Below are positions 12,499 through 25,359 of a DNA stretch of 64,000 bases, piece by piece (position 1 is the stretch's first letter; every line of letters begins with the position of its first letter). This DNA is from Agrocybe praecox (lineage: Eukaryota > Basidiomycota > Agaricomycetes > Agaricales > Agrocybaceae). The notes under the pieces are model-generated. The model did no database searches and was not told the origin of the DNA. It saw only the letters and a list, made by a program, of their open reading frames with translations. The stretch covers positions 3,286,001-3,350,000 of the forward strand of contig OZ024840.1 in the NCBI GenBank assembly GCA_964017145.1, in the 5' to 3' direction. The position numbers were made by a program, and so were the translations under genes.

Positions 12499-12738
12499 GT
12501 TAAAAGAGGACTTAATAGTAAACAGTTATGTACATTCGTTGTGAGAGTGGGAAGAAGGATGATCAAATCGAGCGCTGAACGGAGTTACAAAATATCACTT
12601 GCGTGCCCGCGTTTCTGGCAGTCACTTGTACTTGTACATATCACCACTCTTTTTCTCTTTCACCTCGTCTTTCGCTTTTCAGGTCCTCAAAAGCTAAAAT
12701 CCGGAAGCTTTTGTCTACTTCTTGTTCCTACTGCAACA

Positions 12739-15700
12739 ATGGCGTCTTTCGAGGATTACGACGAGTTTGGCAACTACATTGGCGCAGACCTCGATTCAGA
12801 TGATGAAGAGGAAATTCCCCAACAGCAAATCCAGGAAGAACCCACGAATAACGCACCCCTAGAAGGATACGACGATGTTGTTATGCAGGACGCGAACGAT
12901 ATGGCACTTATGTCAGTTGACGGTAAGGAATACCTAGCTTTTGCAAAGATGTCCAATTCAACACCATGTTCTATAGAACCTTCGCATAAAGCCGTGGTCC
13001 TCCATGAGGAAAAACAATATTACCCCTCAGCAGAGGATGTATACGGTCCAGATGTTGAGACTTTAGTTCAGGAAGAAGATGCTCAGCCTCTGTCGGAACC
13101 AATCATCGCCCCAATCAAAGTGAGGAAATGGACAGTGGAAGAAAAGGATATGCCAGTGACGCGATTTGACAAAGGGTTAGACTACCTCTCGATTTTACCG
13201 TTGTGTTTGTCACGACTTAACGCGTTTTTCAGGTTCCTGATCAATATGACCAACTTCCCAGAAATGATTCGAAATGTCGCCGTCGTTGGTCACCTTCATC
13301 ACGGAAAGACAGCACTAATGGACATGCTCGTTTTTGAGACCCATCAGCTTATATGGGATGCTGACAAGCCGGTACCTTGATTCTCTTTTCCAACCTTCCA
13401 TTTTCTGATTTTATGTGGTACAGACGCGGTATACGGACACACATATCCTTTCACGAGAGCGTGAAATATCAATAAAGTCGTCCTCCATGTCTCTTGTACT
13501 ACCAACCACGTCTGGAAAGTCGCACTTACTCCATTTAATTGACACGCCTGGCCACATCAACTTTATCGACGAAGTTGCATCTTCGATGCGTTTGGTGGAT
13601 GGTATCTTATTGGTCGTCGACGTGGTTGAAGGGGTGCGCGCAAATCTTGCCTACGTGCTATTGATCCCTTATCCTAATTCTTGGTTATCAGTTGATGGTC
13701 GGAACAGAATTTATCATTCGCCATGCCTTACAGGAGGGCATTAAGATCACACTTGTCGTGAATAAGATTGACCGACTTATTCTTGAACTACGCATAAAAC
13801 CCGCGGATGCATACTACAAAATCAAACACACCATCGAGGAGATCAATAGTTTCATCAGGTGAGTAACACTTCTTCCATTTCTCAGATAGCAGTCTCATTC
13901 CATTGCAGTTCTATCGACCCAAACCCAGATTTGCGCCTAAGCCCTGAACTCGGGAATGTGGCATTCGCCAGCACCGACATGGCATGGTGTTTCACGTTGC
14001 GCTCATTTGCGCAGATGTATGCCGATACTTATGGTATATTAACGTCCTCCAAAGACGGGCGAATTGGAACTGATAAATGTTTATATCAAAGGTTCTTTGG
14101 ATGTCAAATCGTTCGCTGACCGGTTATGGGGAGACATCTACTTCAACGATGACACTCGCAAATTCACCAGGAAACAAGCCGACCCAGAAACTAACCGCAC
14201 ATTTGTCCAATTTGTGTTAGACCCATTGTACAAAATCTATAGCCACGTCCTCAGCGAAGAGACCGACGATCTTCGAAGCACTCTCAACAGCCTTGGGATC
14301 AAACTAAAACCTGTTATGTACAAAATGGACGTTCGGCCTCTTCTGAAGGCGGTTCTTGACCAGTTTTTTGGCCCTTCGACTGGTCTGGTGGATGTAGTTG
14401 TTGACCATATCCCTTCTCCAATTGAGGGCGCAGCTCGCAAGGTAAAATTTTCTTCTTATAGAAAGAATGTCATCTAATTGCTACGCTCTTGGAAAGGTTG
14501 AAAGTACGTATTTGGGCTCCCAAACCTCAGAATTAGCAACCATTATGAAATCTTGCGACCCTGATGGCCCTGTAATGGTACAAATTTCCAAGTTGTACCA
14601 TACAACAGACGCTCAGTCGTTTAGATCATTCGGTCGTGTCATTAGTGGTACTTTGCGAAAAGGCATGAGCATCAAAGTCTTGGGAGAAGGATATTCGCCA
14701 GAAGATGAAGAAGATATGATGAAAGCTACTGTCGAAGACCTCTGGATAAATGAATCACGGTACGTTGCAAAGACACACCCAAGATGTTGTTTGATTTTTT
14801 GAATATTTAGGTACCTTATACCCGCTGAGGAGATACCTGCAGGTAACTTGGTGCTGATTGGAGGTGTTGATGCCTCGATATCAAAAACCGCTACCTTGGC
14901 TGGAATGGATATTGAGGAAGAGTTACACATCTTCCGCCCAATCAAACACATGACACAGTCTGTGCTCAAGATTGCTATTGAACCTATAGCACCTTCCGAA
15001 TTACCCAAGATGTTGGCTGGTCTGCGAAGCATCAACAAATCGTATCCTCTGGTCTCAACAAAAGTTGAAGAAAGCGGCGAGCATGTTGTGATAGGAACGG
15101 GAGAGCTCTACCTTGATTGTGTCATGCATGATCTACGTCGGCTGTTCTCTGAAATCGAAATCAAAGTCTCAGATCCTGTAACCAAATTTTGCGAGACAGT
15201 ATTGGAAACCAGCGCTCTAAAGTGTTATGCTGATACTCCGAATAAAAAGTAAGTCCAGCAGAAACCATACTTACATTCCATTGATTTCCGACATCATTAC
15301 CTCTCCATTAGGAACAAAATCACGATGCTTGCTCAGCCATTGGAACGAGGTATCGCTGAGGACATCGAAAGAGGACGCGTCAACATGCGAATGTCGGCCA
15401 AGGAACGCGGAGGATTCTTCCATGAGAACTACCAATGGGATATTCTTGCCTCTCGTTCGATATGGGCCTTTGGTCCAGATGAAAACGGCCCGAACGTTCT
15501 CCTCGACGATACTCTTCCATCTCAGGTGAGGTTGATCACGCTGACCAAAAATCACATTGCTGACCTCCACGTTTCTCAGGTCGATAAGAAGCTTCTTGGG
15601 ACCGTGAAAGAACACATTAAACAGGGCTTCCAATGGGGTGCTCGTGAAGGTCCTCTGTGTGACGAGCGTATGTGGTTAATATATATTATTGTTCTTTTCC

Positions 15701-16468
15701 TCACGACACCATCATAGCCATGAGAAACGTGAAATTCCGTGTCTTAGACGCAAGTCTGGCACAAGAGCCAATCTTCCGTGGAGGAGGTCAGATTGTTCCC
15801 ACCGCTCGTCGAGTCTGTTACTCATCTTTCCTGATGGTGAGAAGTCATGTTTGTAGCTATGCTATTTTTTGTCTGACACGTGCTTCTCCATTCTATTAAT
15901 TCCATTTAGGCTACGCCTCGATTGATGGAACCGGTGTACTACGTGGAAGTACAGGCGCCGGCAGACTGTATATCAGCAGTCTACACAGTCCTAGCGCGTC
16001 GTCGTGGACATGTAACGCAAGACATACCGAAAGCCGGATCACCGCTCTACACTCTCAAAGCCTTGATCCCGGTGATTGACGCAAATGGATTCGAAACTGA
16101 TCTGAGAACAGCGACGCAAGGACAGGCTTTCTGCTTGCAAGTCTTCGATCATTGGGCGATTGTCCCAGGTATGTCTTCCTACGAAGATTGACTACGTAGC
16201 TTGATCTGAGTGATTTGAAAGGTGATCCCACGGATTCGAGCATCAAACTCCGGCCACTGGAACCCGCCTCGGGCCAAGCTTTAGCGCGAGACTTGGTCCT
16301 AAAAACCCGCCGACGAAAAGGACTAGGTGACCAGATTGCGGTCTCCAAGTATTTGGACGATGAATTTGTGGTGAGCATATTTGCGCGCCTATGTTGCGAC
16401 CGGCAGGGAACTGATTAAATCCGTAGCTTGCACTGTCTGCGTCAGGAAATGCGGATCTGCTAGGATGA
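12739..16468 (+). CDS. SNU114: U5 snRNP GTPase Snu114 (EFTUD2)
   Basis: EF-2-like GTPase of the U5 snRNP that controls Brr2-driven activation and disassembly of the spliceosome. The protein begins [15 protein letters not shown] with an acidic N-terminal region typical of Snu114, then [20 protein letters not shown]. GTPase motifs are G1 GHLHHGKT, G3 DTPGH and G4 NKID. Domain 2 ([18 protein letters not shown]), domain III/IV ([18 protein letters not shown]) and the C-terminal EF-G IV/V-like part ([35 protein letters not shown]) follow in order, to TGA at 16466. Length is about 980 residues, as in other Snu114 proteins. At least ten short introns are needed. Two of them (starting near 12925 and 13174) keep the frame open if unspliced, so automated translation may add residues there. 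Confidence 0.96.
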
Positions 16469-16551
16469 GTAGTATATGTAGGACATGTACATCTCTACAC
16501 CTTACTTATATATAATTTGACGACTATTTCGGTACCTGTAACCTGTCGCGC

Positions 16552-16600
16552 GTGCACGTGATGTGTGGGAGAACGCAGCTGCCACGTATGTGTGCACGTA
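16552..16600. promoter_or_regulatory. Cluster of ACGTG-core sites upstream of calnexin
   Basis: Between SNU114 and calnexin, GTGCACGT occurs twice exactly 40 bp apart (16552-16559 and 16592-16599), with CACGTG at 16555-16560 and TGCCACGT ending at 16587. Genes for ER chaperones are induced by the unfolded-protein response through Hac1/XBP1-type bZIP factors, which prefer ACGTG/CCACG-like cores. The link to UPR control is an inference from motif and gene identity. Confidence 0.45.
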
Positions 16601-16697
16601 TTTAGGAGTCAAAAGTCAGGGATACGAATTTACATCACTTTAACCTCTTCTTCTTCTTTATTTCTCTCCTCCCCCTGTTCTGGTCCTTCGTATAGTA

Positions 16698-18776
16698 ATG
16701 CGAAGCGTAGCGCTTTCTTTCCTGGCCCTCGCTGCCTCTGGCGCGTTGGCACAATCGGCCGAGGCTCCCAAGCCAACTTTCACAGTGCGTGTATTCACGT
16801 CGGTATACATTACACGTAGAACTAATTCGTTCCCATCGACTCACAGCCCACTGAGATTAAGGCTCCTTTTGTCGAGCAGTTCACAGAAGACTGGTCAGAA
16901 CGTTGGACGCCTTCCGAAGCTACTAAGAAGACTCCCGTTGGTGGCGAGACCTTCAGTTATGTCGGCAAGTGGGAGGTCGAAGACCCTGCCATTTCCGTTG
17001 TTGAAGCCGACAAGGGTCTTGTTGCTAAAAGCAAAGCTGCCCATCACGCCATCTCCGCTCCCTTCGCCAAGCCCATTGACTTCAAGACTGAACCTTTGGT
17101 GGTTCAATATGAAGTCAAATACCAGAAGGGTGGTAACTGTGGTGGTGGTTATGTCAAACTTCTCGAGGATGGTTTCCAAACCAGCGGAAAGGAATTCTCT
17201 GACACTACGCCCTGGGTTGTCATGTTCGGTCCTGACTTAACCTGCCCAGGAACCAAAGTAAGCTTCTTTCTAATAATATGTCGTCATGTATACTTACTCA
17301 TTGTTTTCTAGGTTCACTTCATTTTCCGTCACAAGAGCCCAAAGACGGGTGAAACTGAAGAGAAGCACCTTAGAATTGCTCCTCACCCCACCATCGAGAA
17401 ACTAACCAACTTGTACACTCTCATTGTCAAGTATGTATTGTCTATGGTTTCAATTGCATACCGGTATAGTATCTGACCTTTTTGTATCTTTTCAGCCCCG
17501 ACAACACCTACGAAGTCCTCATTAATGGAGAAAGCGACAAGAAGGGAAGCCTTCTCGAAGATTTCGAACCCGCCGTCAATCCCCCCAAAGAGATTGAGGA
17601 CTCTGACGACACCAAGCCCGGAGATTGGGTCGATGAAGCTACCATTCCTGACCCCGAGGCCTCTAAGGTAAATTTACTTTTAGAGATGTGTATATTCAGT
17701 TGTTCTTATGCGTGATGTCCATAGCCCGAAGACTGGGATGAAGATGCTCCCTTTGAAATTTTGGATGAGGAGGCTGTTAAGCCCGAAGGATGGCTCGATG
17801 ATGAACCTTTGACCAGCGCTGACCCTGGTGCGTCTCTCCAGATTGCTTTTGGTGATAATATATACTGACTTGAATAAAAGACGCCACCAGACCCGAAGAA
17901 TGGGACGATGAGGAAGATGGTGAATGGATCGCGCCTACCATCCCCAACCCCAAATGCGCTGAAGCTCCCGGATGTGGTGAATGGAAACGGTAGGCTATCT
18001 CTCTACTTCAATATAGATGTGTATTAAATCTGTCCGCAGCCCCTACAAGCCCAACCCCGCTTACAAGGGCAAATGGTCAGCTCCCATGATCACCAACCCC
18101 GCATACAAGGGTGTTTGGTCTCCCCGCCTGATCCCCAACCCTAATTTCTTCGAGGATTTGACACCTGTGAAGTCCCTTTCTAAAATTGTGAGTCTCTTTG
18201 TGAAGCTTTTTGGTATATCTAATTTTCTTAACCTTAACTCAGGGCGGAATCGGTATTGAACTCTGGACTATGACTGAGGACATTCTTTTCGATAACATCT
18301 ACGTTGGCCACTCTGTTGAAGATGCTAAGAAGTTCGCTGCAGAGACCTTTGAGGTTAAGAAGCCCTTGGAAGTTGCCCAAGACAAGCCAGTTACTGTTGA
18401 CGATGACGAAGAGGAAATCACCTTCAAGGCTGACCCTGTCAGCTTCATCCGCACCAGGGTTATCTCATTCGTTGAGGCAGCCAAGCTTGACCCTCTTGCC
18501 GCATTCAAAGACCAACCCGAAACTGGTGCTGGTCTTATTGGTGCCTTGTTCACTCTCATTGGAATGCTCAGTGCTCTTGTTAGCATCATTGGTGGTGCCC
18601 AGAAACCTGTTGTTACTAAGGTTTGTCCAAATTTCTATAGGAATGTTGTTCGTGTACTAAATTTTGCGCAGTCTGCCAAGAAGACTGAAGCTGCCTCTGA
18701 GAAGAAGGCTGAGGCTGCCCCCGTGTCGTCGGCGATTGACTCCAAGAAAGACGATGGCTTGAAGAAGCGCAAGTAA
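16698..18776 (+). CDS. CNX1: Calnexin, ER membrane lectin chaperone
   Basis: Binds monoglucosylated glycoproteins in the ER lumen and aids their folding. Starts with a clear signal peptide ([19 protein letters not shown]). The lectin domain shows FVEQFTEDW and [11 protein letters not shown], with GGGYVKLL. The calcium/P-domain has tandem proline-rich motifs: [27 protein letters not shown], then [10 protein letters not shown] and [13 protein letters not shown] (type 1), then [18 protein letters not shown], with a second NPAYKGVW repeat (type 2). The lectin fold closes with [22 protein letters not shown] transmembrane helix ([20 protein letters not shown]) precedes a cytosolic Lys-rich tail ending KKRK, about 550 residues in total. 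The first intron follows the signal-peptide exon. Confidence 0.97.
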
Positions 18777-19102
18777 TCGATAGTAAGGGTGGTAGTAGTA
18801 TTAATTTATTGATTCTAATGATTGGGTGGGAGATGGGTTGCGTTGCTCTGTCGTCGATAACTGCCTTTTCGCACTGACATATCCTTTGCGGACTGGCTGG
18901 AGTTATGTAGTTACCCAAAAGCAGATATGATATGTACATTCGCATAAAGTACAGCAAAATGATATCCTCTCAATTTGCTTCCTTGTTAGTAAATAATTGT
19001 GTTGCCAAACAAAGTCTGATGTTTCTGTTTCTGTCTCGCTCTTTTGGTTAATTATTTAACTGAATGACCTTAAGGTCAATATTTTATCTTTCGTCCAAGA
19101 TC
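18777..19102. other. Intergenic region between calnexin and DUS2
   Basis: 326 bp holding the calnexin 3' UTR and the DUS2 promoter. AT-rich, no coding or RNA-gene signal seen. Confidence 0.6.
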
Positions 19103-20596
19103 ATGTCTGTCCGCCCACATTCTACTTCTCCTGCACCATTTGCGAGGCCCGCGAAAAGGACCAAGTTTGATCATCTCGTCCCAGACGATTTCAAAAACGG
19201 CGTATTCCTAGCCCCCATGGTTCGATCTGGCGCTTGTATGTCAACTGTGCTCTTAACAAGGCATGTTTTATATCTAATGTCCTCACGGAATAGTGCCCAC
19301 TCGCTTAATGGCTCTGAAGCATGGAGCCACGTTAGTCTGGGGTCCAGAAACCGTAGACAAAGCTATCTTGCACTCCAAAAGAGAGGTTGATCGTAAGATT
19401 TTTTGTTTTCTACGTGCTTTTTCAAGCTCTAAATTCGATGCTAGCTGTTAATGGTGTTATATCATACAACGGGGTGTCCCGTGCCATATTTTCCACCCAT
19501 CCTATCGAAAAGCCGTATCTCATCTACCAGATTGGTTCAGCCGACCCGGATTTGGCGGTTCAAGCAGCGAAGACGGTCATGGAGGATATTGCTGGTGTCG
19601 ATCTGAACTGTGGCTGCCCTAAACCCTTCTCAACACATGCTGGTATGGGGGCAGCCTTGCTCACCAATCCAGATTTACTTTGTTCGATCTTAATGGCACT
19701 ACGAAAAGAAATGCCGCCACACATCACCGTTACTGCCAAAATCCGTCTCCTGCCATCACAAGAAGACACGCTCAAACTTGTAGAACGTATCGTTAACACT
19801 GGAATCAGCGCTTTGACTGTGCATTGCCGGACACGGAACATGCGCGAGAAAGACAGGGCCGTAATCGAGAGGTTAAGAGAGATCGTCGAGTTTGTAGAGA
19901 AAATGGGCAAGGGAATCGCCGTTATCGAGAATGGCGATTGCAAAGACTGGGAGGATGCTAAACGAGTCCGTGAAACAACTGGCGCTCATTCTGTTATGAT
20001 CGCCAGAGGCGCCGAATCCAATCCGTCGTGTTTTTCTTCTGAACCTCTCCAAGACGTTGAAACGACACTGATTCCTGCCTACCTGCGTCTGGTATCTGAC
20101 CTTTATTTACTATTGTGTTGGGCTTATGCTGACCACTTCATACTTCTAGAGTCGCTATCTGCAGAATCATTTTAGCCTCACCAAATTCTGCGTAAATCAA
20201 TTCAAAGGCGTCCGAGTTGCTGTGACTAGAGCGGAAACACAAGCTTTGCATCAACAATTGTCAAAGGCCAAGGACTACGAAGATTTGAAAAATATCATGG
20301 GCACTTCTCCGGATCAGGCTGACTTCCAAGAAATTGTTAAGGCCATCGAACAGCGTTCACCACGAGATCACAGGATGATTCTGGACACCACGGAGACAGA
20401 CACAAACCTTGCTGTTGAAGGAGACGAGAAAACTGAGCAGCTTACGGTCACTCCCGAAGGAACGCAAAATCCTGAACCACCGACTCTCAATGCCCCTTTT
20501 CTTCCTAATGATACCGGTAAGGCCCTCGCAGAAGTGCTTGGGAGAGATGCAACGACACCTACGCCAGCCGGGGGCGTTACGCACGCGTCTATATAA
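19103..20596 (+). CDS. DUS2: tRNA-dihydrouridine(20) synthase Dus2
   Basis: FMN enzyme that reduces uridine 20 in the D-loop of cytoplasmic tRNAs, using NADPH. TIM-barrel signature pieces in order: NGVFLAPMVRSG, LPTRLMALKHGATLVWGPE, YQIGSADPDLAVQAAK, and DLNCGCPKPFSTHAGMGAAL, which includes the active-site Cys. The FMN-contact strands TAKIRLL, ALTVHCRTRNMREKD, IAVIENGDC and SVMIARGAESNPSCF follow. The helical Dus domain (NHFSLTKFCVNQF) precedes a Pro/Thr-rich tail of about 80 residues ending THASI. An upstream ATG at 19064 is in frame, but the chosen ATG at 19103 directly precedes the disordered Ser/Pro leader seen in fungal Dus2. Introns fall near 19236, 19390 and 20092-20150. Confidence 0.93.
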
Positions 20597-20684
20597 AGAT
20601 GTCTCGAAATCGATATCTTACAAAAACATTGGATACTAATTACATTGACACATACATATATTACACACCCACATACCAATGAAC

Positions 20685-23600
20685 TCACGGTTCATCCATC
20701 TTTATATCCACCAACTCCCTACCTTCTTCGACCATCTCCCCCGTCTTACATCCCACAGATTGCACGACGCCTGCAGCCTCCGCACGCAACACGGTCTCTG
20801 TCTTCATGCTTTCGATTACAACCACGACTTGCCCCTTTTCTACTCGATCGCCGACCTTCACTTTGAGTTCTACGATCAAACTAGGCATTGGTGCTTTTAA
20901 TGCCCCTTTTGCAGAAATGTCCCCTCCGAGAGAAAGCAACCATTTAGGAGACGGCAAGACCAAGGTAGTCTTTTGCCCGGCAATGAAGGTGTGCAACCTC
21001 TCCATAGTGTTTGTTGATTGTGATGCAGGTGTGGCAGGAGATGGAAGCTGAGATACGACAGTTGTGCGGGAATGGTTACCATTTAGAGTTGTAGAAATTG
21101 TGTTCTGATCAACGAGCTGACCAGGGACCGAAGAGAAATGGATAGGTCCCCGGGTTGTGTCAACCACAATATTAAACAATCCATGAGATATTTGGGTGAC
21201 TGTGGCGATCATTTCTTTCTCTTGATCTTCTGTGTGTAATTTGACGATGCGCTTGTATTCGTCTCCACCGAAACGCCTCGAAGTAAGTGACGCCCAGGGG
21301 TTGGACAAATCGTGCTTGAGCTTCTTCTGATCACGAAGGACAACAAATAGTGCGGCTTGTGCTAAAGTCTCTGCACTTGGTTCGGTCAAAGGAGGGAATA
21401 ATTCATGGATGTGTTTCTAAGAAGTGATTGATTTGGTCAGCATAAGTTGATTTCCAGCGCCAGATACTTTCAACATACCGGGATAAACCCAGTCTCGATC
21501 TCCTCGTTAATGAAATCCTTATTCCCTGCTAGAGTCCGGAGAAATTCCACGTTGGTAGAAACACCAACTACGTGGTACTCGTCCAATGCCTTTCTTAAAA
21601 CTCGCAGAGCCTCTGTACGATCTCTGCCGTGAACAACCACTTTGGCGATCATTGGGTCATAATAAACACCAATTGAGGCTCCCTGGTTGAATCCTTGCTC
21701 TATCCTCAAAGAAGGCTTGATCTGTAGATCAGAGTTATATGATGGGCCCAGAGCAGCAGTTGAGTCTGCGTAAGATGCAGATGGTGTTGCGGCAGACTTA
21801 TATGTTGGTGCGAATATATGTGTTGGTTTAGGCGTGGATAGATACAAGAGTGTTCCTGAATCTGGCAAGAAATTATTTCGCGGATTCTCTGCGTATATGC
21901 GAGCTTCAAAAGCGTGGCCGACCATAGGTATATCCGATTGGGAAAGAGGAAGTGAATTGCCAGCCGCGACCTGATATGATATTTTAGCGCGCGCTATGCG
22001 GGATCAATTGGGGAAATAGAAATACCTCGAGTTGCCATTCTACCAGATCGAGTCCTGTAATCATTTCCGTAACAGGGTGCTCTACCTGAAGCCGTGTATT
22101 CCTGATCCTGAGGTCAGCGAGTTATGAGCTGACAAGCTAACGCTGAACCTTACATCTCCATAAAGTAGAACTCAGCAGTATCATTGTCAAAAATGAATTC
22201 AACAGTTCCAGCGCCAACATAGTTCACGGCCTTCGCTGCAGCTACTGCTTTAGCGCCGAGATCCGCGCGAAGCTCAGGTGAAAGGCCAGGAGCAGGCGCC
22301 TATACATTATTTTTTTCTTTTAAAAATCAACCAACTCTGGAACATCAAATTAACCCCCTTACCTCTTCTATGATCTTCTGGTTTCGGCGCTGTACAGAAC
22401 AGTCACGTTCCCACAGACTAACGACATTACCATGGGTATCAGCGAACACTTGAACCTCCACGTGTCTAGGCGTCTGTATATATTTCTCTACAAGAACAGT
22501 GTCGTTTCCAAAGGCCTTGAGGGATTCGCGCTTAGCAGAAGAAAGAGCTTCTTGGAATTCTTCCGCAGTCGGTGTCGTAACGGTACGCATACCTTTGCCC
22601 CCACCACCATGGATAGCCTTGATAAGTACAGGAAATCCTAATGCATAAAGTTGTGTGTCAGGCACGAGCAAAATAGGTACGTCGATTACTGCACATACCC
22701 ATTTTCTGAGCCTCTGAGAATAGGAAGTCTGGGTCTTGATTATCTCCATGATACCCAGGTACACAAGGAACTCCTGCGCCTGGAAAAAAATCAAGGCTTG
22801 AACAATGTTGCGTGGATGATCACGGGAAAAATTGGAACACACTTAGCATTATGTTCTTCGATTCACTTTTATTGTTGGTATCAGTGACATATACCCATAG
22901 ATATTTCATGTTCAATTCACCTCTTGGAACCCATGCTTACGATGGCAGTAGCGGGAGGACCAATAAATACGATCCCTTCTCCAGCCAAACGCTCTGAGAA
23001 AGTCGCGTTTTCACTCAAGAACCCATATCTAATTGACGTTATGAGGTCTTGCTTAGTTTCTGTTTCACTGTTCTGCTCACCCTGGATGGACAGCCTTTCC
23101 AATCACCGAATTAATGTGGGGTAGTATTTCTAAGCTCAGAGAGCGTACCTGTGCTCCACTTATGTGGCAAACCTCAATGATCTTATCCATATTGAGCTGT
23201 TCACAGGTCGTTGTGAGTATTCAACGTCGCGCGATCTTCCAATGCATTGTTCGAAGCACTCACATAGCTCTGGGACGATGGAGCAGGGCCAATGCAGTAG
23301 GATTCATCCGCCTGGAGTTTACATGCAAGTCATTTCATGTGCCTGATGGATGAAAAATTTGCACATACCATCTTCACATGTAGAGAATCCCTATCCGCCT
23401 CGCTGAAAACTGCAACTGTCTTAATCCCTAGCTTGTTCGCGGTGCGAATTACACGGCATGCAATTTCACCCCTGTAACAAGGAATGGATATCACACTCGA
23501 CGTGATTGTTGAGTTTCCTTACCGGTTTGCAATTAAGATCTTGTCAAAGTGTGGATGCCTAGTGCTTGGAAGGGGTTCTAAATTGCGTGCCAGTCAGTCA

Positions 23601-23853
23601 GGAAAGTCCTTCATAGCTGATTAATATCCATACTAGGCATCTCTGATGCATATCCGCGACGAGCTATATGAATGTTTGAATGTTTGTTGAAAGGTTTGGA
23701 TGATGAACGAGGAATTCTGGACACATTCTGTTTCGATGCGATTGTGGTCAGGGGGCGCGTAGAAGTCCTACGCGAATAAGGTATACTGGACGCATGTGCA
23801 AAGGTATTAGTGAGATGCTTTGAAGCAATTGAGCGATTTGCAGTGGGTATCAT
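20685..23853 (-). CDS. MCCC1: Methylcrotonyl-CoA carboxylase, biotin-carrying alpha subunit
   Basis: Mitochondrial leucine-catabolism enzyme that carboxylates biotin for the conversion of 3-methylcrotonyl-CoA to 3-methylglutaconyl-CoA. An Arg/Ser-rich, acid-free leader of about 70 residues fits a transit peptide. Biotin carboxylase motifs after splicing: [68 protein letters not shown], the ATP-grasp loop [43 protein letters not shown], and [20 protein letters not shown]. The carboxylase C-domain ([11 protein letters not shown]) leads through the BT linker into the biotinyl domain, with Lys in [10 protein letters not shown], and the protein ends KMDEP. The in-frame ATG at 23910 would add 19 residues. 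Alternatives such as pyruvate or acetyl-CoA carboxylase lack this size (about 740 residues) and layout. The beta subunit gene is not in the window. Confidence 0.94.
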
Positions 23854-23997
23854 AGCGAATATGGATATAGGGGTACACAGGTTGTAGTAGATAGAAAGAA
23901 AGGTTCTCAAGTTCGGAAGGAACTCAAGTAGAACTAAAGCAACACTACTACGTCAGGGCCTTCGGTAACCGCGAGATCCGGCTTAAGCTTAGACGCC

Positions 23998-24010
23998 CAC
24001 GTGATCCAAT
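23998..24010. promoter_or_regulatory. CACGTG and CCAAT boxes upstream of MCC alpha
   Basis: CACGTG (23998-24003) is followed after two bases by CCAAT (24006-24010), about 150 bp before the MCC alpha start on the minus strand. CACGTG is a bHLH site and CCAAT the HAP-complex site in fungi. Their use here is inferred. Confidence 0.4.
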
Positions 24011-24068
24011 CTTAGACGCGTTCACTTAAAGAAATAAAATACATCATTGTTTTATCTGATTAACTTTT

Positions 24069-25359
24069 TCAGTCCGACATTTTTACAATAACCTTCTCGC
24101 CGCTGATCTTATTCTCTCGAAGAAGTGCAAGGCCAGTCGCAACCCTTTCTTTGAGTGTGCCGATGCTGGAGTCCATAAGACGTACACGAGCGGGTTTGAT
24201 AGACCCGTGTTGGAGAAGATCTGGTAAGATATTTGGCATCAAGGTAGCCATTCGCTCATCCTTTGATATCGAAATGTGTTAATACTGTGTAAATAGAGGA
24301 AACATCATGCTATTACTTACCTCGATGTATAAGAAAGTCCTAACACCGATAACCTCGGTTCCTTTAGGAAACGGATTCCTTTCGTCAGCGAGCTCGAAAA
24401 ACAGAGCCTGGTCCTGATCGTTTGTGACCGTGTTTCCCTGTTTGATAGGAAGAAGCATCGCAACTTTCCCAAGGGGGCTCATCATTTTCCCGAGAATGGC
24501 AAGGGTACCCTCTGCTGTGATGCAGTCCATTGCAAACAAAAGTTTCCCATCCCCACCCACTGTTTTGGCAACGTCTTCGACGAGAGTGGGGCTGTTATAA
24601 TCAAATGTATCAGTCGCACCCAACCCGTGAAGGTATTCATGGTTTTTCTTCGATGCAGTGGCTATGATTTTTTGATATCCTGCCAAGCGAAGAAGCTGGA
24701 TAGCATATACTCCAGCAGTAGAGCCTGCTCCGTAGATCAATATAGATGTCGATGCAAGGGGCGGTGGAGAGGTAGCTGGGAATGACGACGGGATAGGAAG
24801 CCCAAGCTGGCTAAAAATGGTATAGAAAGCACACACAAAATTATCTGGAACTGAAGCTGCCTCCGCGAGGGAGAGAGAGTCAGGAACCTACAGAAAACGA
24901 GGAGAAATACTATGAGCAGAGAGGCCTCTATCCCTAGTTGAGTGGCTCACCTTCGCGACTTTCTTTCGGGACTGAATGGTATATTCTTGAAGAGCTTTGA
25001 AGCGCGACTTCAAGCCTTCTCTCCCGTTGTCGCTATAAGTAAATGCAGTCACCTGTATGATCATAATTAACGAAACTTGAAGACTGCAAAAACGTGCAAG
25101 AACATACTCTGTCTCCCTTCTTAAAATCGCGTACATCGGGTCCTACTTTATCGATAGTCCCTGATGCACTGAATCCTAGGACGAGAGGAAATTCATTGAC
25201 CATGTATCCCCGGTCAGTGATATAGGTGTCAGGGGCTATCATGGCGCCATATTCGACTTTGATAAGGACCTCATCACCTTCAGGAATGGGTGTTGGAACC
25301 TGGATAACGTCGAATACGCCTTTCGAGATCGCCGCAACAGCAGTGTGAGTAGTAGACAT
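24069..25359 (-). CDS. MDR-family zinc-less oxidoreductase (quinone reductase / enoyl reductase-like)
   Basis: Medium-chain dehydrogenase/reductase, probably cytosolic and NADPH-dependent. The start at 25359 gives MSTTHTAVAAISKGVFD; an in-frame ATG at 25395 would add 12 residues. The GroES-like part shows GDEVLIKVEYGAMIAPDTY and LVLGFSASGTIDKVG, where zinc-binding Cys/His of true alcohol dehydrogenases are absent. The Rossmann part has SILIYGAGSTAGVYAIQLL, with an AGSTAG dinucleotide loop, then KIIATASKKNHEYLHGLGAT and FDYNSPTLVEDV. The protein is about 355 residues and ends EKVIVKMSD. It belongs to the group annotated as zeta-crystallin-like or trans-acting enoyl reductases in fungi. No biosynthetic core gene lies nearby, so a stand-alone detoxifying role is more likely. 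Substrate unknown. Confidence 0.85.

Noticed and set aside
22903..23110. Apparent loss of the HPG part of the biotin carboxylase motif
   Set aside because: An intron (GTGAGC..AATTAG) restores HPGYGFLSEN, so the motif is intact.
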